A stretch of DNA of 64,000 bases from NCBI RefSeq assembly GCF_011806455.1, contig NZ_JAATOT010000002.1:310001-374000 (forward strand). The letters are read 5' to 3'. Source of the DNA: Celeribacter sp. HF31. Lineage in GTDB: Bacteria > Pseudomonadota > Alphaproteobacteria > Rhodobacterales > Rhodobacteraceae. Below the pieces are notes generated by a model that saw only the letters and a list, made by a program, of their open reading frames with translations, was not told the origin of the DNA and did not search any database. Within the stretch, counting starts at the first letter, position 1, and every line of letters starts with the position of its first letter. Both the position numbers and the translations under genes were made by a program. Shown here piece by piece: positions 26,676 to 36,476 of this stretch.

Positions 26676-27011
26676 ATGCCGACCCAATACATCTTTCTCA
26701 TCCTTGCGATCTGTTTCGAGGTGATCGGCACCACGGCCATGGCCGCGTCCCAGCAATTCACCAAGCTGATCCCCGTTTTGATCCTCGTCGTGTCCTACGG
26801 GCTGTCGTTCTACTTCCTGTCGCAAACGCTCAGGACCGTCCCGGTCGGCATCGCCTATGCGGTCTGGTCGGGGCTTGGGATTGTGCTGATTTCGCTGATC
26901 GGGCTGGTGTTTTTGGGGCAAAAGCTCGATTTCCCAGCGATCCTCGGCATGTCGATGATCATCGCGGGTGTCCTGGTGATCCATCTGTTTTCTCAAACGG
27001 CCACACATTAA
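26676..27011 (+). CDS. Small multidrug resistance (SMR) family transporter
   Basis: 111 residues with four membrane segments. ICFEVIGTTAMAASQQFTKL contains the membrane-embedded glutamate of EmrE-type proteins (E14 in EmrE). FYFLSQTLRTVPVGIAYAVW matches the SMR signature and SGLGIVLISLIGLVFLGQKL the third helix. Family members exchange protons for cationic drugs, guanidinium or polyamines, and the substrate is unknown. It is the third gene of the YitT-YitT-SMR group. Confidence 0.9.
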   Translation: MPTQYIFLILAICFEVIGTTAMAASQQFTKLIPVLILVVSYGLSFYFLSQTLRTVPVGIAYAVWSGLGIVLISLIGLVFLGQKLDFPAILGMSMIIAGVLVIHLFSQTATH

Positions 27012-27049
27012 GGTCTCGGAAATATCTCAGGCGAGCCAAAGCCCGCCCG

Positions 27050-28063
27050 TTATGGCCTCTCGCGAATGCGGGCCGCACGTTCCGCCGAGTCCGGGTGCGT
27101 GGACATCCACTCCGGCGCAAGCCCGCCATAGCGGCGATCCAACTCGTCGAAGAACCCGGCCAGCGCCGCACCGTCATAGCCCGCCGCCTCCGCCGTGCGC
27201 ACGCCGACGTCATCCGCCACGCGCTCATGCGCCCGCGAATAGGCCAGCGACAGGACCACGCCGCCGTCGAGGATCAAATCCTCCAACACCGGCCCCACGT
27301 CGCCCGCCATCATGCCGATCAGCACATAGACCGACAGCGAGCGATAGAGCTGGCGCAGCGAATGGCGTTCGCTGATATGGGCCATCTCATGCCCCAGGAC
27401 GCCCGCGAGGATGTCCTCGTCACCGAATTGCTCGACCAAAGCGTCGGTCACCACGATGGTGCCGCCGGGCAGTGCGAAGGCATTGGGCCCCATCTCGTCA
27501 ATGTCGCGAAATTCAAGCGTATACGCCCCGTAGGGGGCCTCCGGCGCAACGGCGCTCAGCGTGGCGAAAATCTCGCGAATTTCGGCTTGGCGCGCCTCAG
27601 AAAGAGCGCTCTCCTCGGCCATGGTGCGGTCGATCATCAACATATTGCCGCGATCCATGCTTGTGACCATAGGCGCGGGCGTGGCCAGGATCGCCAGCGA
27701 GACCAAGAGGTCCAGCCCCCAGCGCCAGATCGCCACCGCGCCCAAAAGACAGGCCACAATCACAAGCGCCAGACGCGGATGCCAGCCCTCAAGATGGGCA
27801 AGCCAGCCGTCTGAGGCAATCACGCCAAGCGCGCGCAGGCCGTCGCGGTCCGTCGTCTCAAACCGCATCCCTTCGGCAAATGTCAAAACATCGCGTCCGG
27901 CGGGGCCGGTTTCATGCGCGGTGGGCGCGCCTCGGGTTAAAATCTCGCCCGCAGCATCGCACAGCACAATCTCCACGCCATTGCGTTTCAACTCCGCCGC
28001 GATGAGGCGGGAGGTGCCGGGGGCATAGGCCTGCCCCCGAACCGATCTGTGGCTCTCCGCCAT
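27050..28063 (-). CDS. M48-family zinc metallopeptidase, membrane anchored
   Basis: 337 residues. A membrane segment at about 96-128 (LALVIVACLLGAVAIWRWGL) anchors the protease domain. Zinc motif HEMAH lies at 225-229 with catalytic E226, preceded by the conserved NAFALPGGTIVVTDALVE. The third ligand is probably the glutamate in AHERVADD. The architecture fits HtpX/Oma1-like quality-control proteases. The first 90 residues are soluble and unassigned. It starts three bases after the DUF898 gene stops, suggesting joint function at the membrane. Confidence 0.88.
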   Translation of the reverse strand: MAESHRSVRGQAYAPGTSRLIAAELKRNGVEIVLCDAAGEILTRGAPTAHETGPAGRDVLTFAEGMRFETTDRDGLRALGVIASDGWLAHLEGWHPRLALVIVACLLGAVAIWRWGLDLLVSLAILATPAPMVTSMDRGNMLMIDRTMAEESALSEARQAEIREIFATLSAVAPEAPYGAYTLEFRDIDEMGPNAFALPGGTIVVTDALVEQFGDEDILAGVLGHEMAHISERHSLRQLYRSLSVYVLIGMMAGDVGPVLEDLILDGGVVLSLAYSRAHERVADDVGVRTAEAAGYDGAALAGFFDELDRRYGGLAPEWMSTHPDSAERAARIRERP

Positions 28064-28066
28064 GGC

Positions 28067-29125
28067 TTAGATGGCCATGCCGAGGTCGATGCCCTCGATA
28101 TCGACATAGGCGTCCCCAATGGCCGAGGTCTTCTGAACCTCGCCACCAATGAAGTCATCGAGCGAGCCGTTGGGCGCAACAAATGTGTTCGCGGCCAGAT
28201 AGCGCGTCATGCGGATATGGGCGAGCGGGGTCAGAAGACCCAAGGAGATCACCACGAGGAACGCGTTAGAAAAGGCCACCCAGAGAAGACCCGCCGGGGA
28301 AATGGTCGAACGGAACTTGTGCCCGCCTTCCAACTCGGTGCCCGCAAAGACGGCATTGCGCAGGAAGGCCTGATATATGAAGGCCATCGGCACAATCGCC
28401 ACCAGAGCCACCACGTAGATCAGGCCAAAACGGATCATCATCTCCGGCGTCGGCTCAGCGGTTTCCATCGCCAGAGAGGTGAACACATCGCCCGCGCCGA
28501 TGGCCCAAAGGCCAACCCCGCCGATCACCGCCATCCACAGGACGGCAAAGACGAAGGCCTTGTAGAACGGGCTGATGGGGCTTTCGAAATGGAATTTCGC
28601 CGTCCCGAAGCGGTGGTTGTTGGTGGTGTAGCTGTGCTGCGCGCGGATCACGAAGGGCAGCGTCAGATAGAGGGTGAACAGGGACAGAACCGGATAGAGG
28701 ATCAGCGTGCGCAACGCGCCCCAATAGCTGCCCTCGAAATCAAAGCGCAGCCCCGACCAGGAGGTCATGCGGGCGCGGAAGCGGAAGGCTTTGTTGATCA
28801 GCGTCGGCACGTAGATCAAGACGCCAAGCCAGAGCAAAATCCCCAGCGGCGGCAGAACGGTCGTGACGATCTGCAACACCACAATGGCGGCGATGACGAT
28901 CAGGCGGCCGATGAAAATCTGTTTGCCACTGGCATGGTAGTCGAAGCGACGGCCCTCGATCTCGGTATGTTGGTGAAAATATTTCAACCGGCGCACCTTG
29001 GCCCAGGCCGAATAAATGCCCAATGTGACGATGCTCAAAAGAAGATTGACGATCCACACGCCGAAATATTCGCGCGCGGTCCCGGAAAACACCACCGGGC
29101 GATACTCTTGGTCTTGCACTCTCAT
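28067..29125 (-). CDS. DUF898 (YjgN-like) multi-pass membrane protein
   Basis: 352 residues from ATG 29125. The conserved start REYFGVWIVNLLLSIVTLGI, followed by YSAWAKVRRLKYFHQHTEIE, is diagnostic of DUF898. About six to eight membrane segments follow, with further family blocks SYWGALRTLILYPVLSLFTL and HRFGTAKFHF. Function is unknown. Coupling to a downstream M48 protease suggests a role in membrane protein or envelope quality control (inferred). The ribosome site is unusually close to the start codon, so the exact start is uncertain. Confidence 0.85.
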   Translation of the reverse strand: MRVQDQEYRPVVFSGTAREYFGVWIVNLLLSIVTLGIYSAWAKVRRLKYFHQHTEIEGRRFDYHASGKQIFIGRLIVIAAIVVLQIVTTVLPPLGILLWLGVLIYVPTLINKAFRFRARMTSWSGLRFDFEGSYWGALRTLILYPVLSLFTLYLTLPFVIRAQHSYTTNNHRFGTAKFHFESPISPFYKAFVFAVLWMAVIGGVGLWAIGAGDVFTSLAMETAEPTPEMMIRFGLIYVVALVAIVPMAFIYQAFLRNAVFAGTELEGGHKFRSTISPAGLLWVAFSNAFLVVISLGLLTPLAHIRMTRYLAANTFVAPNGSLDDFIGGEVQKTSAIGDAYVDIEGIDLGMAI

Positions 29126-29348
29126 GTCCCTTATCGTTGAGATGATTTGTCGCGCCCCAAAATCGGATATCGCATGATTTTGCAAAGGGAAAATTATGAC
29201 GGATCGCTCCCCGTCAAAAGATCGCACACCACACAGAAACAGCCCCGAACCGCCTAAAACGGCCCAAATGCGGTTTTACGTCTGGCTTTTTGTCCCGGAC
29301 CGGGGTAGGCGCAAGCCAACTCATCTTCACCACGGAAACCCCTACCCT

Positions 29349-31169
29349 ATGGATCTTCGCAATATCGCCATCATCGCCCACGTTGACCACGGCAAAACCA
29401 CGCTCGTGGACGAGCTTCTGAAACAGTCGGGCACTTACCGCGAAAACCAGGCCACCACCGAACGCGCCATGGACTCCAACGATCTGGAGCGTGAGCGCGG
29501 CATCACCATTCTGGCGAAAGCCACCTCGGTCGAGTGGAAAGGTCATCGCATCAACATCGTCGACACGCCCGGCCACGCCGACTTTGGCGCCGAAGTCGAA
29601 CGCATCCTCTCCATGGTGGACGGCGTTGTCCTTTTGGTGGACGCCGCCGAAGGTCCGATGCCGCAAACCAAATTCGTGACCTCGAAAGCGCTGGCTCTCG
29701 GCCTGCGCCCCATCGTGGTTCTGAACAAGGTCGACAAACCGGACGCCGAGCCCGACCGTGCGCTGGACGAATGTTTCGATTTGTTCGCCTCGCTGGATGC
29801 CAGCGACGATCAGCTCGACTTCCCGCACCTCTATGCCTCCGGCCGTTCCGGCTGGTGCGATGCGGAACTCGACGGGCCGCGCAAGAACCTCGATGCACTC
29901 TTTAACCTGATCCTGAACCACGTCCCTGCTCCGCGTCAGCTCAAGCATCAGGACGAGCCGTTCAAAATGCTCGCCACCACGCTGGGCGCGGATCCGTTCC
30001 TTGGTCGCCTTCTCACGGGCCGCGTCGAAACCGGCAAGATCAAAGCCGGCGCCACCGTGCAGGCTCTGACCCGCAACGGCCAAAAAATCGAGCAATTCCA
30101 GGTCAAGAAAATCCAGGCCTTCCGTGGTCTCGCCATGGCTGAGATCGACGAAGCCATTGCAGGCGACATCGTCTCGCTTTCCGGCATGGCGAAAGCCACC
30201 GTGTCCGACACGATCTGTGCGCTCGAAGTCGATGAGCCGTTGGAGGCCCAGCCGATCGATCCGCCGACCATCACCGTGACCTTCGGCATCAACGACAGCC
30301 CGCTGGCCGGTCGCGAAGGCAAGAAAGTCCAGTCTCGCGTGATCCGGGATCGTCTCATGAAAGAGGCCGAAACCAACGTCGCGATCAAGGTCAAGGACAC
30401 CCCCGGCGGCGAGGCCTTTGAGGTCTCCGGCCGTGGCGAATTGCAGATGGGCGTTCTGATTGAAAACATGCGCCGCGAAGGGTTCGAACTGTCGATCTCC
30501 CGCCCGCAGGTGATCATGAAGGAAGAAGACGGCAAACGCATGGAGCCGGTCGAGGAAGTCACGGTCGACGTGGATGACGAATACTCCGGCGCCGTGATCG
30601 AGAAACTGACGGGTGCCCGCAAAGGCGATCTGACCGAGATGAAACAGCAGAACGGCAAAACGCGGATCATCGCGCATGTGCCCTCGCGCGGTCTCATCGG
30701 CTATCACGGCGAATTCCTCACCGACACCCGCGGCACCGGCGTTTTGAACCGCGTGTTCCACGGCTGGGTGGCCTACAAAGGCCCAATCCCGGGGCGCCGT
30801 CAGGGCGTTCTGATCTCCATGGAAGACGGTGAATCCGTGGCCTATGCGCTGTGGAACCTGGAAGAGCGCGGCAAGCTGTTCATCGGCGCGCAAGCCAAGG
30901 TCTACCAAGGCATGATCATCGGCGAGCATTCGCGCGACAACGATCTCGAAGTGAACCCGCTCAAAGGCAAGAAGCTCACCAACGTGCGTGCGTCGGGCAC
31001 GGATGACGCAGTGCGCCTGACGACGCCGGTGACGCTGTCTCTGGAAGAGGCGATTGCCTACATCAATGACGACGAGCTGGTCGAAGTGACGCCGGAGAGC
31101 ATCCGCCTGCGCAAACGCTACCTCGACCCGCACGAGCGCAAGCGCAACGCCAAGGCGGCTCAGATCTAA
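29349..31169 (+). CDS. typA: Ribosome-associated GTPase TypA/BipA
   Basis: 606 residues from ATG 29349 ([20 protein letters not shown]), the universal start of the family. The G domain has AHVDHGKTT, the switch II motif DTPGHADFG and [10 protein letters not shown]. Domains resembling EF-G II, III and V follow ([20 protein letters not shown]), and the C-terminal domain is specific to BipA ([34 protein letters not shown]). It assists 50S assembly and translation under stress or cold. Single gene, followed by a long nested inverted repeat. Confidence 0.97.
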   Translation: MDLRNIAIIAHVDHGKTTLVDELLKQSGTYRENQATTERAMDSNDLERERGITILAKATSVEWKGHRINIVDTPGHADFGAEVERILSMVDGVVLLVDAAEGPMPQTKFVTSKALALGLRPIVVLNKVDKPDAEPDRALDECFDLFASLDASDDQLDFPHLYASGRSGWCDAELDGPRKNLDALFNLILNHVPAPRQLKHQDEPFKMLATTLGADPFLGRLLTGRVETGKIKAGATVQALTRNGQKIEQFQVKKIQAFRGLAMAEIDEAIAGDIVSLSGMAKATVSDTICALEVDEPLEAQPIDPPTITVTFGINDSPLAGREGKKVQSRVIRDRLMKEAETNVAIKVKDTPGGEAFEVSGRGELQMGVLIENMRREGFELSISRPQVIMKEEDGKRMEPVEEVTVDVDDEYSGAVIEKLTGARKGDLTEMKQQNGKTRIIAHVPSRGLIGYHGEFLTDTRGTGVLNRVFHGWVAYKGPIPGRRQGVLISMEDGESVAYALWNLEERGKLFIGAQAKVYQGMIIGEHSRDNDLEVNPLKGKKLTNVRASGTDDAVRLTTPVTLSLEEAIAYINDDELVEVTPESIRLRKRYLDPHERKRNAKAAQI

Positions 31170-31280
31170 AGCGTTTCTCAAAAGCTTGAGGCACTCAATT
31201 TTTGAGAAACGCAACAATATCAATTCAGTGTGGCAACGTTTTCCGCTCAATCTGAGTCAGATTAAACGAAAAACGCTTTA
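31167..31280. repeat. Nested inverted repeats downstream of typA
   Basis: GCGTTTCTCAAAA (31171-31183) pairs with TTTTGAGAAACGC (31200-31212). An outer pair joins TAAAGCGTTT (31167-31176) to AAACGCTTTA (31271-31280). Between them is the 7-bp palindrome AATCTGA-G-TCAGATT (31249-31263). The two outer pairings share the strand 31171-31176, so the structures are mutually exclusive. The inner hairpin may end typA transcription. Confidence 0.65.
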
Positions 31281-31424
31281 AGTCTTCTGAGTATTTCTGC
31301 TGCAATGAAAACAAAGGCTCGCCCTCACCGGCGGGCCTTTCGCTTTGGCGCGCAGTGTCTGTGCGGGCGTCGGTCTTCGAGATTGACGGTGATTGCGCTA
31401 TCCTGGTCTCAAAGGAGACAAGCC

Positions 31425-32012
31425 ATGCGTAAAATCCAAACTCAGGGCGTGCATCACATCACCATCACCGGCGCCGACCGCCAGTCGACCATCGACTTTT
31501 GGGAGGGTGTCTTGGGCATGCCATTTGTGTTCGAGCAACCCAACCTCGACAAGCCCGAGGACGGCCATCTCTATTTCGATCCGGGCGACGGGCGGTTGAT
31601 CACGGTGTTCACCTCCGAGGAGCGCAAACCGGGACGGCACCGGATCGACCAGGGACCGGGGTCTTTGCACCATCTGGCGTTCAATGTCTCGAAAGTCACC
31701 TTCGATCAGGTCGTAGACCGGCTCGACGCGCGGGGGGTGAAACATTCGGGCGTCAAGGATCGCGGGTTCATGGACAGCATCTATTTCCGCGAGCCGAACG
31801 GGATGTTGATCGAGCTTGCGAGCTATCGGTTTGAGCCACCTTTGGGCTACACGCACACCGATGTGCTGCACCGCGCGCATCTGATCCGTGTGGCGGCGGG
31901 CGATGACCATATCGATACAGTGCATCTGACCGATGCCATCGAGGAGCTGGTGCATCAGAACACGAACACGCTGTCCTTTGATCGCAGCCCGAAAAACCCG
32001 TTTTCCAAATAA
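31425..32012 (+). CDS. VOC-superfamily (glyoxalase/dioxygenase fold) protein
   Basis: 195 residues from ATG 31425, with AAAGGAG seven bases upstream. Paired beta-alpha-beta-beta-beta modules are visible: VHHITITGADRQSTIDFWEG and LHHLAFNVSKVTFDQVVDRL. The metal ligands look complete (first H in VHHITI, second in LHHLAF, E in MLIELASY). The resemblance to ring-cleaving dioxygenases is moderate, and the substrate is unknown. It stands alone between typA and a bidirectional terminator. Confidence 0.8.
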   Translation: MRKIQTQGVHHITITGADRQSTIDFWEGVLGMPFVFEQPNLDKPEDGHLYFDPGDGRLITVFTSEERKPGRHRIDQGPGSLHHLAFNVSKVTFDQVVDRLDARGVKHSGVKDRGFMDSIYFREPNGMLIELASYRFEPPLGYTHTDVLHRAHLIRVAAGDDHIDTVHLTDAIEELVHQNTNTLSFDRSPKNPFSK

Positions 32013-32041
32013 AAACGGCGCGGAGGTTTCCCCGCGCCGCT
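32011..32041. terminator. Bidirectional terminator between VOC and DUF1330 genes
   Basis: CGGCGCGG (32016-32023) pairs with CCGCGCCG (32032-32039). An A5 run on the left serves leftward transcripts and a CTTTC stretch on the right is weaker. Confidence 0.7.
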
Positions 32042-32061
32042 TTCAAATACTGTGAGAGATC

Positions 32062-32349
32062 TCACTCGGTGGTTTCGATCACCACGATGTCCCGCTCGGA
32101 AGCGCCATTGGCGTGGCTCAGCGCCTCCTGATATTCGGGGCTGTTATAGCAGGCGACAGCCGCTTCGACGCTGTCGAAACGTGTCACCACGTTGCGCGGG
32201 CGGTCATTGCCCTCAAGCTGGACATAGCGCCCGCCCCGCGCAAGGAAGGTGCCACCGTGCTTGGCAATCGCGGGGCCTGCGAGTTTGGCGTAGCGGCCAT
32301 AGGCTTCTTCGTCGGTGACCTTGATGTTGGCAATCCAGAGTGCGGGCAT
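32062..32349 (-). CDS. DUF1330 family protein
   Basis: 95 residues. ALWIANIKVTDEEAYGRYAK, then LARGGRYVQLEGNDRPRNVV and the pattern F.S...A..CYNSPEYQ match DUF1330, a small dimeric alpha/beta barrel (ferredoxin-like) family of unknown function. The ribosome site AAGGATAA overlaps the last codons of alaS, so it is translated from the alaS transcript. Confidence 0.88.
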   Translation of the reverse strand: MPALWIANIKVTDEEAYGRYAKLAGPAIAKHGGTFLARGGRYVQLEGNDRPRNVVTRFDSVEAAVACYNSPEYQEALSHANGASERDIVVIETTE

Positions 32350-32352
32350 GAT

Positions 32353-35016
32353 TTATCCTTTCAACAGGGTTTCTGCGGCTTCAATTGCGGCGTCAGCACC
32401 AGCGAAGTCCTTGCCCCCGCCCTGCGCCATGTCGGGACGGCCACCGCCGCCTTTGCCACCGACCGCAGGCACGGCGGCCTTGAGCACGTCCACGGCGGAG
32501 ACTTTCGACGTCAGGTCGTCGGTCACGCCGCAAGCGACCGCCACTTTGCCGTCCTCTTCGGCGATCAACAGGATCACGCCGGAGCCGAGGTTGTTTTTAT
32601 GCGCATCGATCAAGCCGCGCAGGTCCTTGCCGGACACGCCGGAGAGAGCCTGAGCGAGGAAGGGGATGCCGTTCACATCCTTGGCCTCGGCACCGCCTTT
32701 GGCGCCGCCCCCCATGCCACCACCAAGTGCGATCTGTTGCTTGAGGTTTGCGACTTCCTGTTCGAGGCGCTTGCGCTCGTCCGACAGGGATTTCACACGC
32801 TCCACAACCTCGGAGACCGGGGTTTTCAACAGCGCGGCGATTTCGCCCGCACGGTTGGCTTCGGCCTCCAGATGCGCCAAAGCCGCCTCTCCGGTGAGGG
32901 CCTCGATCCGACGCACACCGGCCGACGATGCGCTGTCGCCCAGGATCACACAAAGGCCGATGTCGCCCGTGCGTTTGACGTGGGTGCCGCCGCAAAGCTC
33001 TATGGAATAGGTCTGGCCATCGGTGCCCTTGCCGGTGTCAGCATGGCCCATGGAGACCACGCGGACCTCTTCGCCATATTTCTCGCCAAAGAGCGCCTGC
33101 GCGCCCAAAGCACGCGCGTCATCGGGCGTCATGATCCGGGTTTCGACGCCCGTGTTCTGGCGGATGTAGAGGTTGATGTCGGATTCGACCTTAGCGATTT
33201 CCTCGGCGCTCAGGGCCTTCGCGTGCGAGAAGTCGAACCGCAGACGATCCGGCGCGTTCAGCGACCCGCGCTGAGCAACGTGATCGCCCAGAGCCTCGCG
33301 CAGCGCCTCGTGCAACAGGTGCGTCGCGGAGTGGTTGGCGCGGATGGCGCTACGGCGGGCGTGATCGACTTCCAGAGCGGCCGATGCGCCGACTTTGATC
33401 TCGCCAGACTCGATGGTGGCGAAATGGATAAAGACGCCCGCGACCTTTTTCGTGTCGGTCACTTTGGCGATGGACTTTTCCACGCGGATCACGCCGGTGT
33501 CGCCGACCTGACCGCCAGATTCGCCATAAAACGGCGTCTGGTTGACCACGATCTGCACCGTGTCGCCCTCTTTGACGCTGTCCACGCGCGCGCCGTCTTT
33601 GACGAGCGCCACGATCTCGCCCTCGGCCTTCTCAGTGTCGTAGCCCAAGAATTCCGTGGTGCCTTTGTCTTCCGCGATGTCGTACCAGACGGTCGCATCC
33701 GCGGCCTCGCCAGAGCCAGCCCAAGCGGCACGTGCCTTGGCTTTTTGTTCGGCCATGGCGCTATCGAAGCCGGAGGTGTCAACCTCGACGCCTTTTTCGC
33801 GCAGCGCATCCTGGGTCAGGTCGAGCGGGAAACCGTAGGTGTCGTAGAGTTTGAACGCCGCCTCGCCCGGAAGCTTTTCACCCTCCGGCAGATCGACCAA
33901 CTCATCTTCCAACAGTTTCAACCCGCGATCCAGCGTCTGGATGAACCGGGTTTCTTCGAGCTTCAGCGTCTCTTCGATCATCGCCTGACCAATCCGCAAC
34001 TCCGGATAGGCATCCCCCATCTGGCGCACCAGTTCCGGCACCAGCTTGTACATGATCGGGTCCTTCGCACCCAGAAGATGCGCATGACGCATGGCGCGAC
34101 GCATGATGCGGCGGAGCACATAACCGCGGCCCTCGTTCGACGGCATCACGCCATCGGCAATGAGGAAAGAGGTCGAACGCAGGTGATCCGCGATCACCCG
34201 GTGGTGAACGTTCTTGTCGCCATAGGGATCGACAGAGGTCGCATGTGCCGAGGCTTCGATCAGCGCCTTCATCATGTCGGTGTCGTAGTTGTCGTGCGAG
34301 CCCTGCAACAGCGCCGAAATCCGCTCAAGCCCCATGCCGGTGTCGATCGACTGCATGTCGAGATCGGTCATCGTGCCGTCAGCGAAGCGTTCGTTTTGCA
34401 TGAACACGAGGTTCCAGATCTCGATGAAACGGTCCCCGTCCTCTTCCGGGCTGCCCGGAGGGCCGCCCCAGATGTGATCGCCGTGATCATAGAAAATCTC
34501 GGTGCAGGGACCACAAGGCCCGGTGTCGCCCATCTGCCAGAAGTTGTCCGAGGTGGCGATGCGAATGATCCGATCTTCCGGCACGCCGACCTTTTTCCAG
34601 ATCTCGAACGCCTCGTCATCGGTGTGATAGACGGTGGTGTAGAGCTTGTCCTTCGGGATGTCGAAATCCTTGGTGATCAGCTCCCAGGCAAAGGGGATCG
34701 CCTCATGTTTGAAGTAATCGCCAAAGGAAAAGTTGCCGAGCATCTCAAAGAACGTGTGGTGCCGCGCCGTGTAGCCGACGTTGTCCAGATCGTTGTGTTT
34801 GCCGCCCGCGCGCACACATTTTTGCGCCGTGGTGGCCCGCACGTAATCGCGTTTTTCCAACCCGGTGAAGCAGTTCTTGAACTGCACCATCCCGGAGTTG
34901 GTGAACATCAGGGTCGGGTCATTGCGCGGCACCAGCGGCGAGCTGTCCACGACGGTGTGACCGTTGCGTTCAAAATAGTTGAGAAAGGTTGAGCGGATGT
35001 CGTTCACGCTGGGCAT
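32353..35016 (-). CDS. alaS: Alanyl-tRNA synthetase
   Basis: 887 residues from ATG 35016 ([20 protein letters not shown]), the usual AlaRS start, with AAGGA ten bases upstream. Class II catalytic blocks are [34 protein letters not shown] and [15 protein letters not shown]. The editing domain has zinc ligands in [13 protein letters not shown] and [13 protein letters not shown]. The C-terminal glycine-rich oligomerisation domain ends with [13 protein letters not shown]. Length and domain order are normal. It follows recA on the same strand after a terminator. Confidence 0.98.
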   Translation of the reverse strand: MPSVNDIRSTFLNYFERNGHTVVDSSPLVPRNDPTLMFTNSGMVQFKNCFTGLEKRDYVRATTAQKCVRAGGKHNDLDNVGYTARHHTFFEMLGNFSFGDYFKHEAIPFAWELITKDFDIPKDKLYTTVYHTDDEAFEIWKKVGVPEDRIIRIATSDNFWQMGDTGPCGPCTEIFYDHGDHIWGGPPGSPEEDGDRFIEIWNLVFMQNERFADGTMTDLDMQSIDTGMGLERISALLQGSHDNYDTDMMKALIEASAHATSVDPYGDKNVHHRVIADHLRSTSFLIADGVMPSNEGRGYVLRRIMRRAMRHAHLLGAKDPIMYKLVPELVRQMGDAYPELRIGQAMIEETLKLEETRFIQTLDRGLKLLEDELVDLPEGEKLPGEAAFKLYDTYGFPLDLTQDALREKGVEVDTSGFDSAMAEQKAKARAAWAGSGEAADATVWYDIAEDKGTTEFLGYDTEKAEGEIVALVKDGARVDSVKEGDTVQIVVNQTPFYGESGGQVGDTGVIRVEKSIAKVTDTKKVAGVFIHFATIESGEIKVGASAALEVDHARRSAIRANHSATHLLHEALREALGDHVAQRGSLNAPDRLRFDFSHAKALSAEEIAKVESDINLYIRQNTGVETRIMTPDDARALGAQALFGEKYGEEVRVVSMGHADTGKGTDGQTYSIELCGGTHVKRTGDIGLCVILGDSASSAGVRRIEALTGEAALAHLEAEANRAGEIAALLKTPVSEVVERVKSLSDERKRLEQEVANLKQQIALGGGMGGGAKGGAEAKDVNGIPFLAQALSGVSGKDLRGLIDAHKNNLGSGVILLIAEEDGKVAVACGVTDDLTSKVSAVDVLKAAVPAVGGKGGGGRPDMAQGGGKDFAGADAAIEAAETLLKG

Positions 35017-35095
35017 GTGGGGCGCGTCCTTGCGGGTTTTCTTGGCATTCAAGCCGGTTTACCGTTCTCATGCGAGGCTGTCCATAACGCGCGAC

Positions 35096-35127
35096 AGCAA
35101 AAAGGGCCGAAACGCGTCGGCCCTTTG
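35096..35127 (-). terminator. Terminator of recA
   Basis: AAAGGGCCGA-AACGCG-TCGGCCCTTT. On the minus strand it is followed by TTTTTGCTG. Confidence 0.8.
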
Positions 35128-35154
35128 CTTTAATATCTGACTGTCGAGGTGATC

Positions 35155-36237
35155 TCACTCGTCGTCGAGCAAATCGTCCTTTTCGAAATCATCGCCAAGA
35201 TCGAAATCGAGACCATGCGCCGCACGGATTTTATCCTCGATCTCAAGCGCGACCTGCGGGTTGTCCTTGAGGTAGCGTTTCGCATTCTCACGGCCCTGCC
35301 CCACACGCTCGTCGCCGTAGGAGAACCAGGCCCCGGATTTGTCCACGACACCGGCCTTGACGCCGAGGTCCAAAAGCTCGCCGGTTTTCGAGATGCCTTC
35401 GCCATACATGATGTCGAATTCCACCTGTTTGAACGGCGGCGCCACCTTGTTTTTCACCACTTTCACGCGGGTCTCGGAGCCGACCACCTCGTCGCGATCC
35501 TTGATCGCACCGATGCGGCGAATATCGAGACGCACGGAGGAGTAGAATTTCAGCGCATTGCCGCCGGTGGTGGTTTCGGGAGACCCGAACATCACGCCGA
35601 TTTTCATGCGGATTTGGTTGATGAAGATCACGGTACATTTCGAGCGGCTGATCGAGCCGGTCAGCTTGCGCATCGCCTGAGACATCAGACGGGCTTGCAC
35701 ACCGACAGAGCTGTCGCCCATGTCGCCTTCAAGCTCGGATTTCGGCGTCAGCGCCGCGACCGAGTCGACGACGACGAGGCTCACAGCCCCGGAACGCACC
35801 AAAGTGTCCACGATTTCAAGCGCTTGCTCGCCGGTGTCCGGCTGGGAAATCAGCAACTCATCGAGATCGACGCCGAGTTTTTTCGCATAGATCGGGTCGA
35901 GCGCGTGCTCAGCGTCCACAAAGGCACAAACGCCGCCTTTTTTCTGTTCTTCGGCCACACAATGGAGCGTCAGCGTGGTTTTGCCCGACGATTCCGGGCC
36001 GTAAATCTCGACGATACGACCCTTCGGGATGCCACCGATGCCAAGCGCGATGTCGAGCCCAAGAGAGCCCGTCGAAGTTGCTTCGATTTCCTGCACCGGG
36101 TTGTCGGCGCCCAGTTTCATGATCGAGCCTTTGCCAAATTGCCGCTCGATCTGGGCCAGCGCGCTGTCGAGCGCCTTCTGCTTGTCCCCGTTCTGTTTAC
36201 CGTCGTTCTTTGCCATATCTTTGGTCGCCGTTGCCAT
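35155..36237 (-). CDS. recA: Recombinase RecA
   Basis: 360 residues. Walker A GPESSGKT is at 80-87, the catalytic glutamate is in [10 protein letters not shown], Walker B is [14 protein letters not shown], and the L2 region [20 protein letters not shown] is intact. The acidic C-terminal tail ([16 protein letters not shown]) is normal. It catalyses strand exchange and promotes LexA self-cleavage. A perfect alphaproteobacterial LexA box lies about 90-105 bases upstream of the start codon, so SOS control is well supported. cckA ends 240 bases to the right on the same strand. Confidence 0.99.
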   Translation of the reverse strand: MATATKDMAKNDGKQNGDKQKALDSALAQIERQFGKGSIMKLGADNPVQEIEATSTGSLGLDIALGIGGIPKGRIVEIYGPESSGKTTLTLHCVAEEQKKGGVCAFVDAEHALDPIYAKKLGVDLDELLISQPDTGEQALEIVDTLVRSGAVSLVVVDSVAALTPKSELEGDMGDSSVGVQARLMSQAMRKLTGSISRSKCTVIFINQIRMKIGVMFGSPETTTGGNALKFYSSVRLDIRRIGAIKDRDEVVGSETRVKVVKNKVAPPFKQVEFDIMYGEGISKTGELLDLGVKAGVVDKSGAWFSYGDERVGQGRENAKRYLKDNPQVALEIEDKIRAAHGLDFDLGDDFEKDDLLDDE

Positions 36238-36325
36238 CTGTTTAATTCCTTATTTCACACCCATTCCAAAGCGTCCATCACGCAATCTCTGGCGCGTTCG
36301 GGGCGGGGTCCTATGCGGAGCTCGT

Positions 36326-36340
36326 GTTCGCCTCTTGTTC
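36326..36340. promoter_or_regulatory. LexA (SOS) box of recA
   Basis: GTTC-GCCTCTT-GTTC matches exactly the alphaproteobacterial LexA consensus GTTC-N7-GTTC, in the recA promoter region. Confidence 0.88.
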
Positions 36341-36476
36341 TCATTCATCTTTATGAGCACAAAAAGAGAACATTTCAACTTAAATTTACGAAAATCACTG
36401 TGAGGCAAGATTGGTTAACGAGAGGTTGCTAAAAATCGGCAAGGCAAAATAATTTTTGCGACTGACGCAGTTCCCC

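Noticed and set aside
32113-34992. Open frame of 959 codons on the plus strand opposite alaS
   Set aside because: It mirrors the codon periodicity of alaS in GC-rich DNA, has no recognisable domain and no operon context. Similar antisense frames lie opposite typA, cyoB, guaA and cheA.
36410-36432. CtrA-like sequence TTAA-N7-TTGC upstream of recA
   Set aside because: Two mismatches in the second half-site. The LexA box is a better explanation for this promoter.
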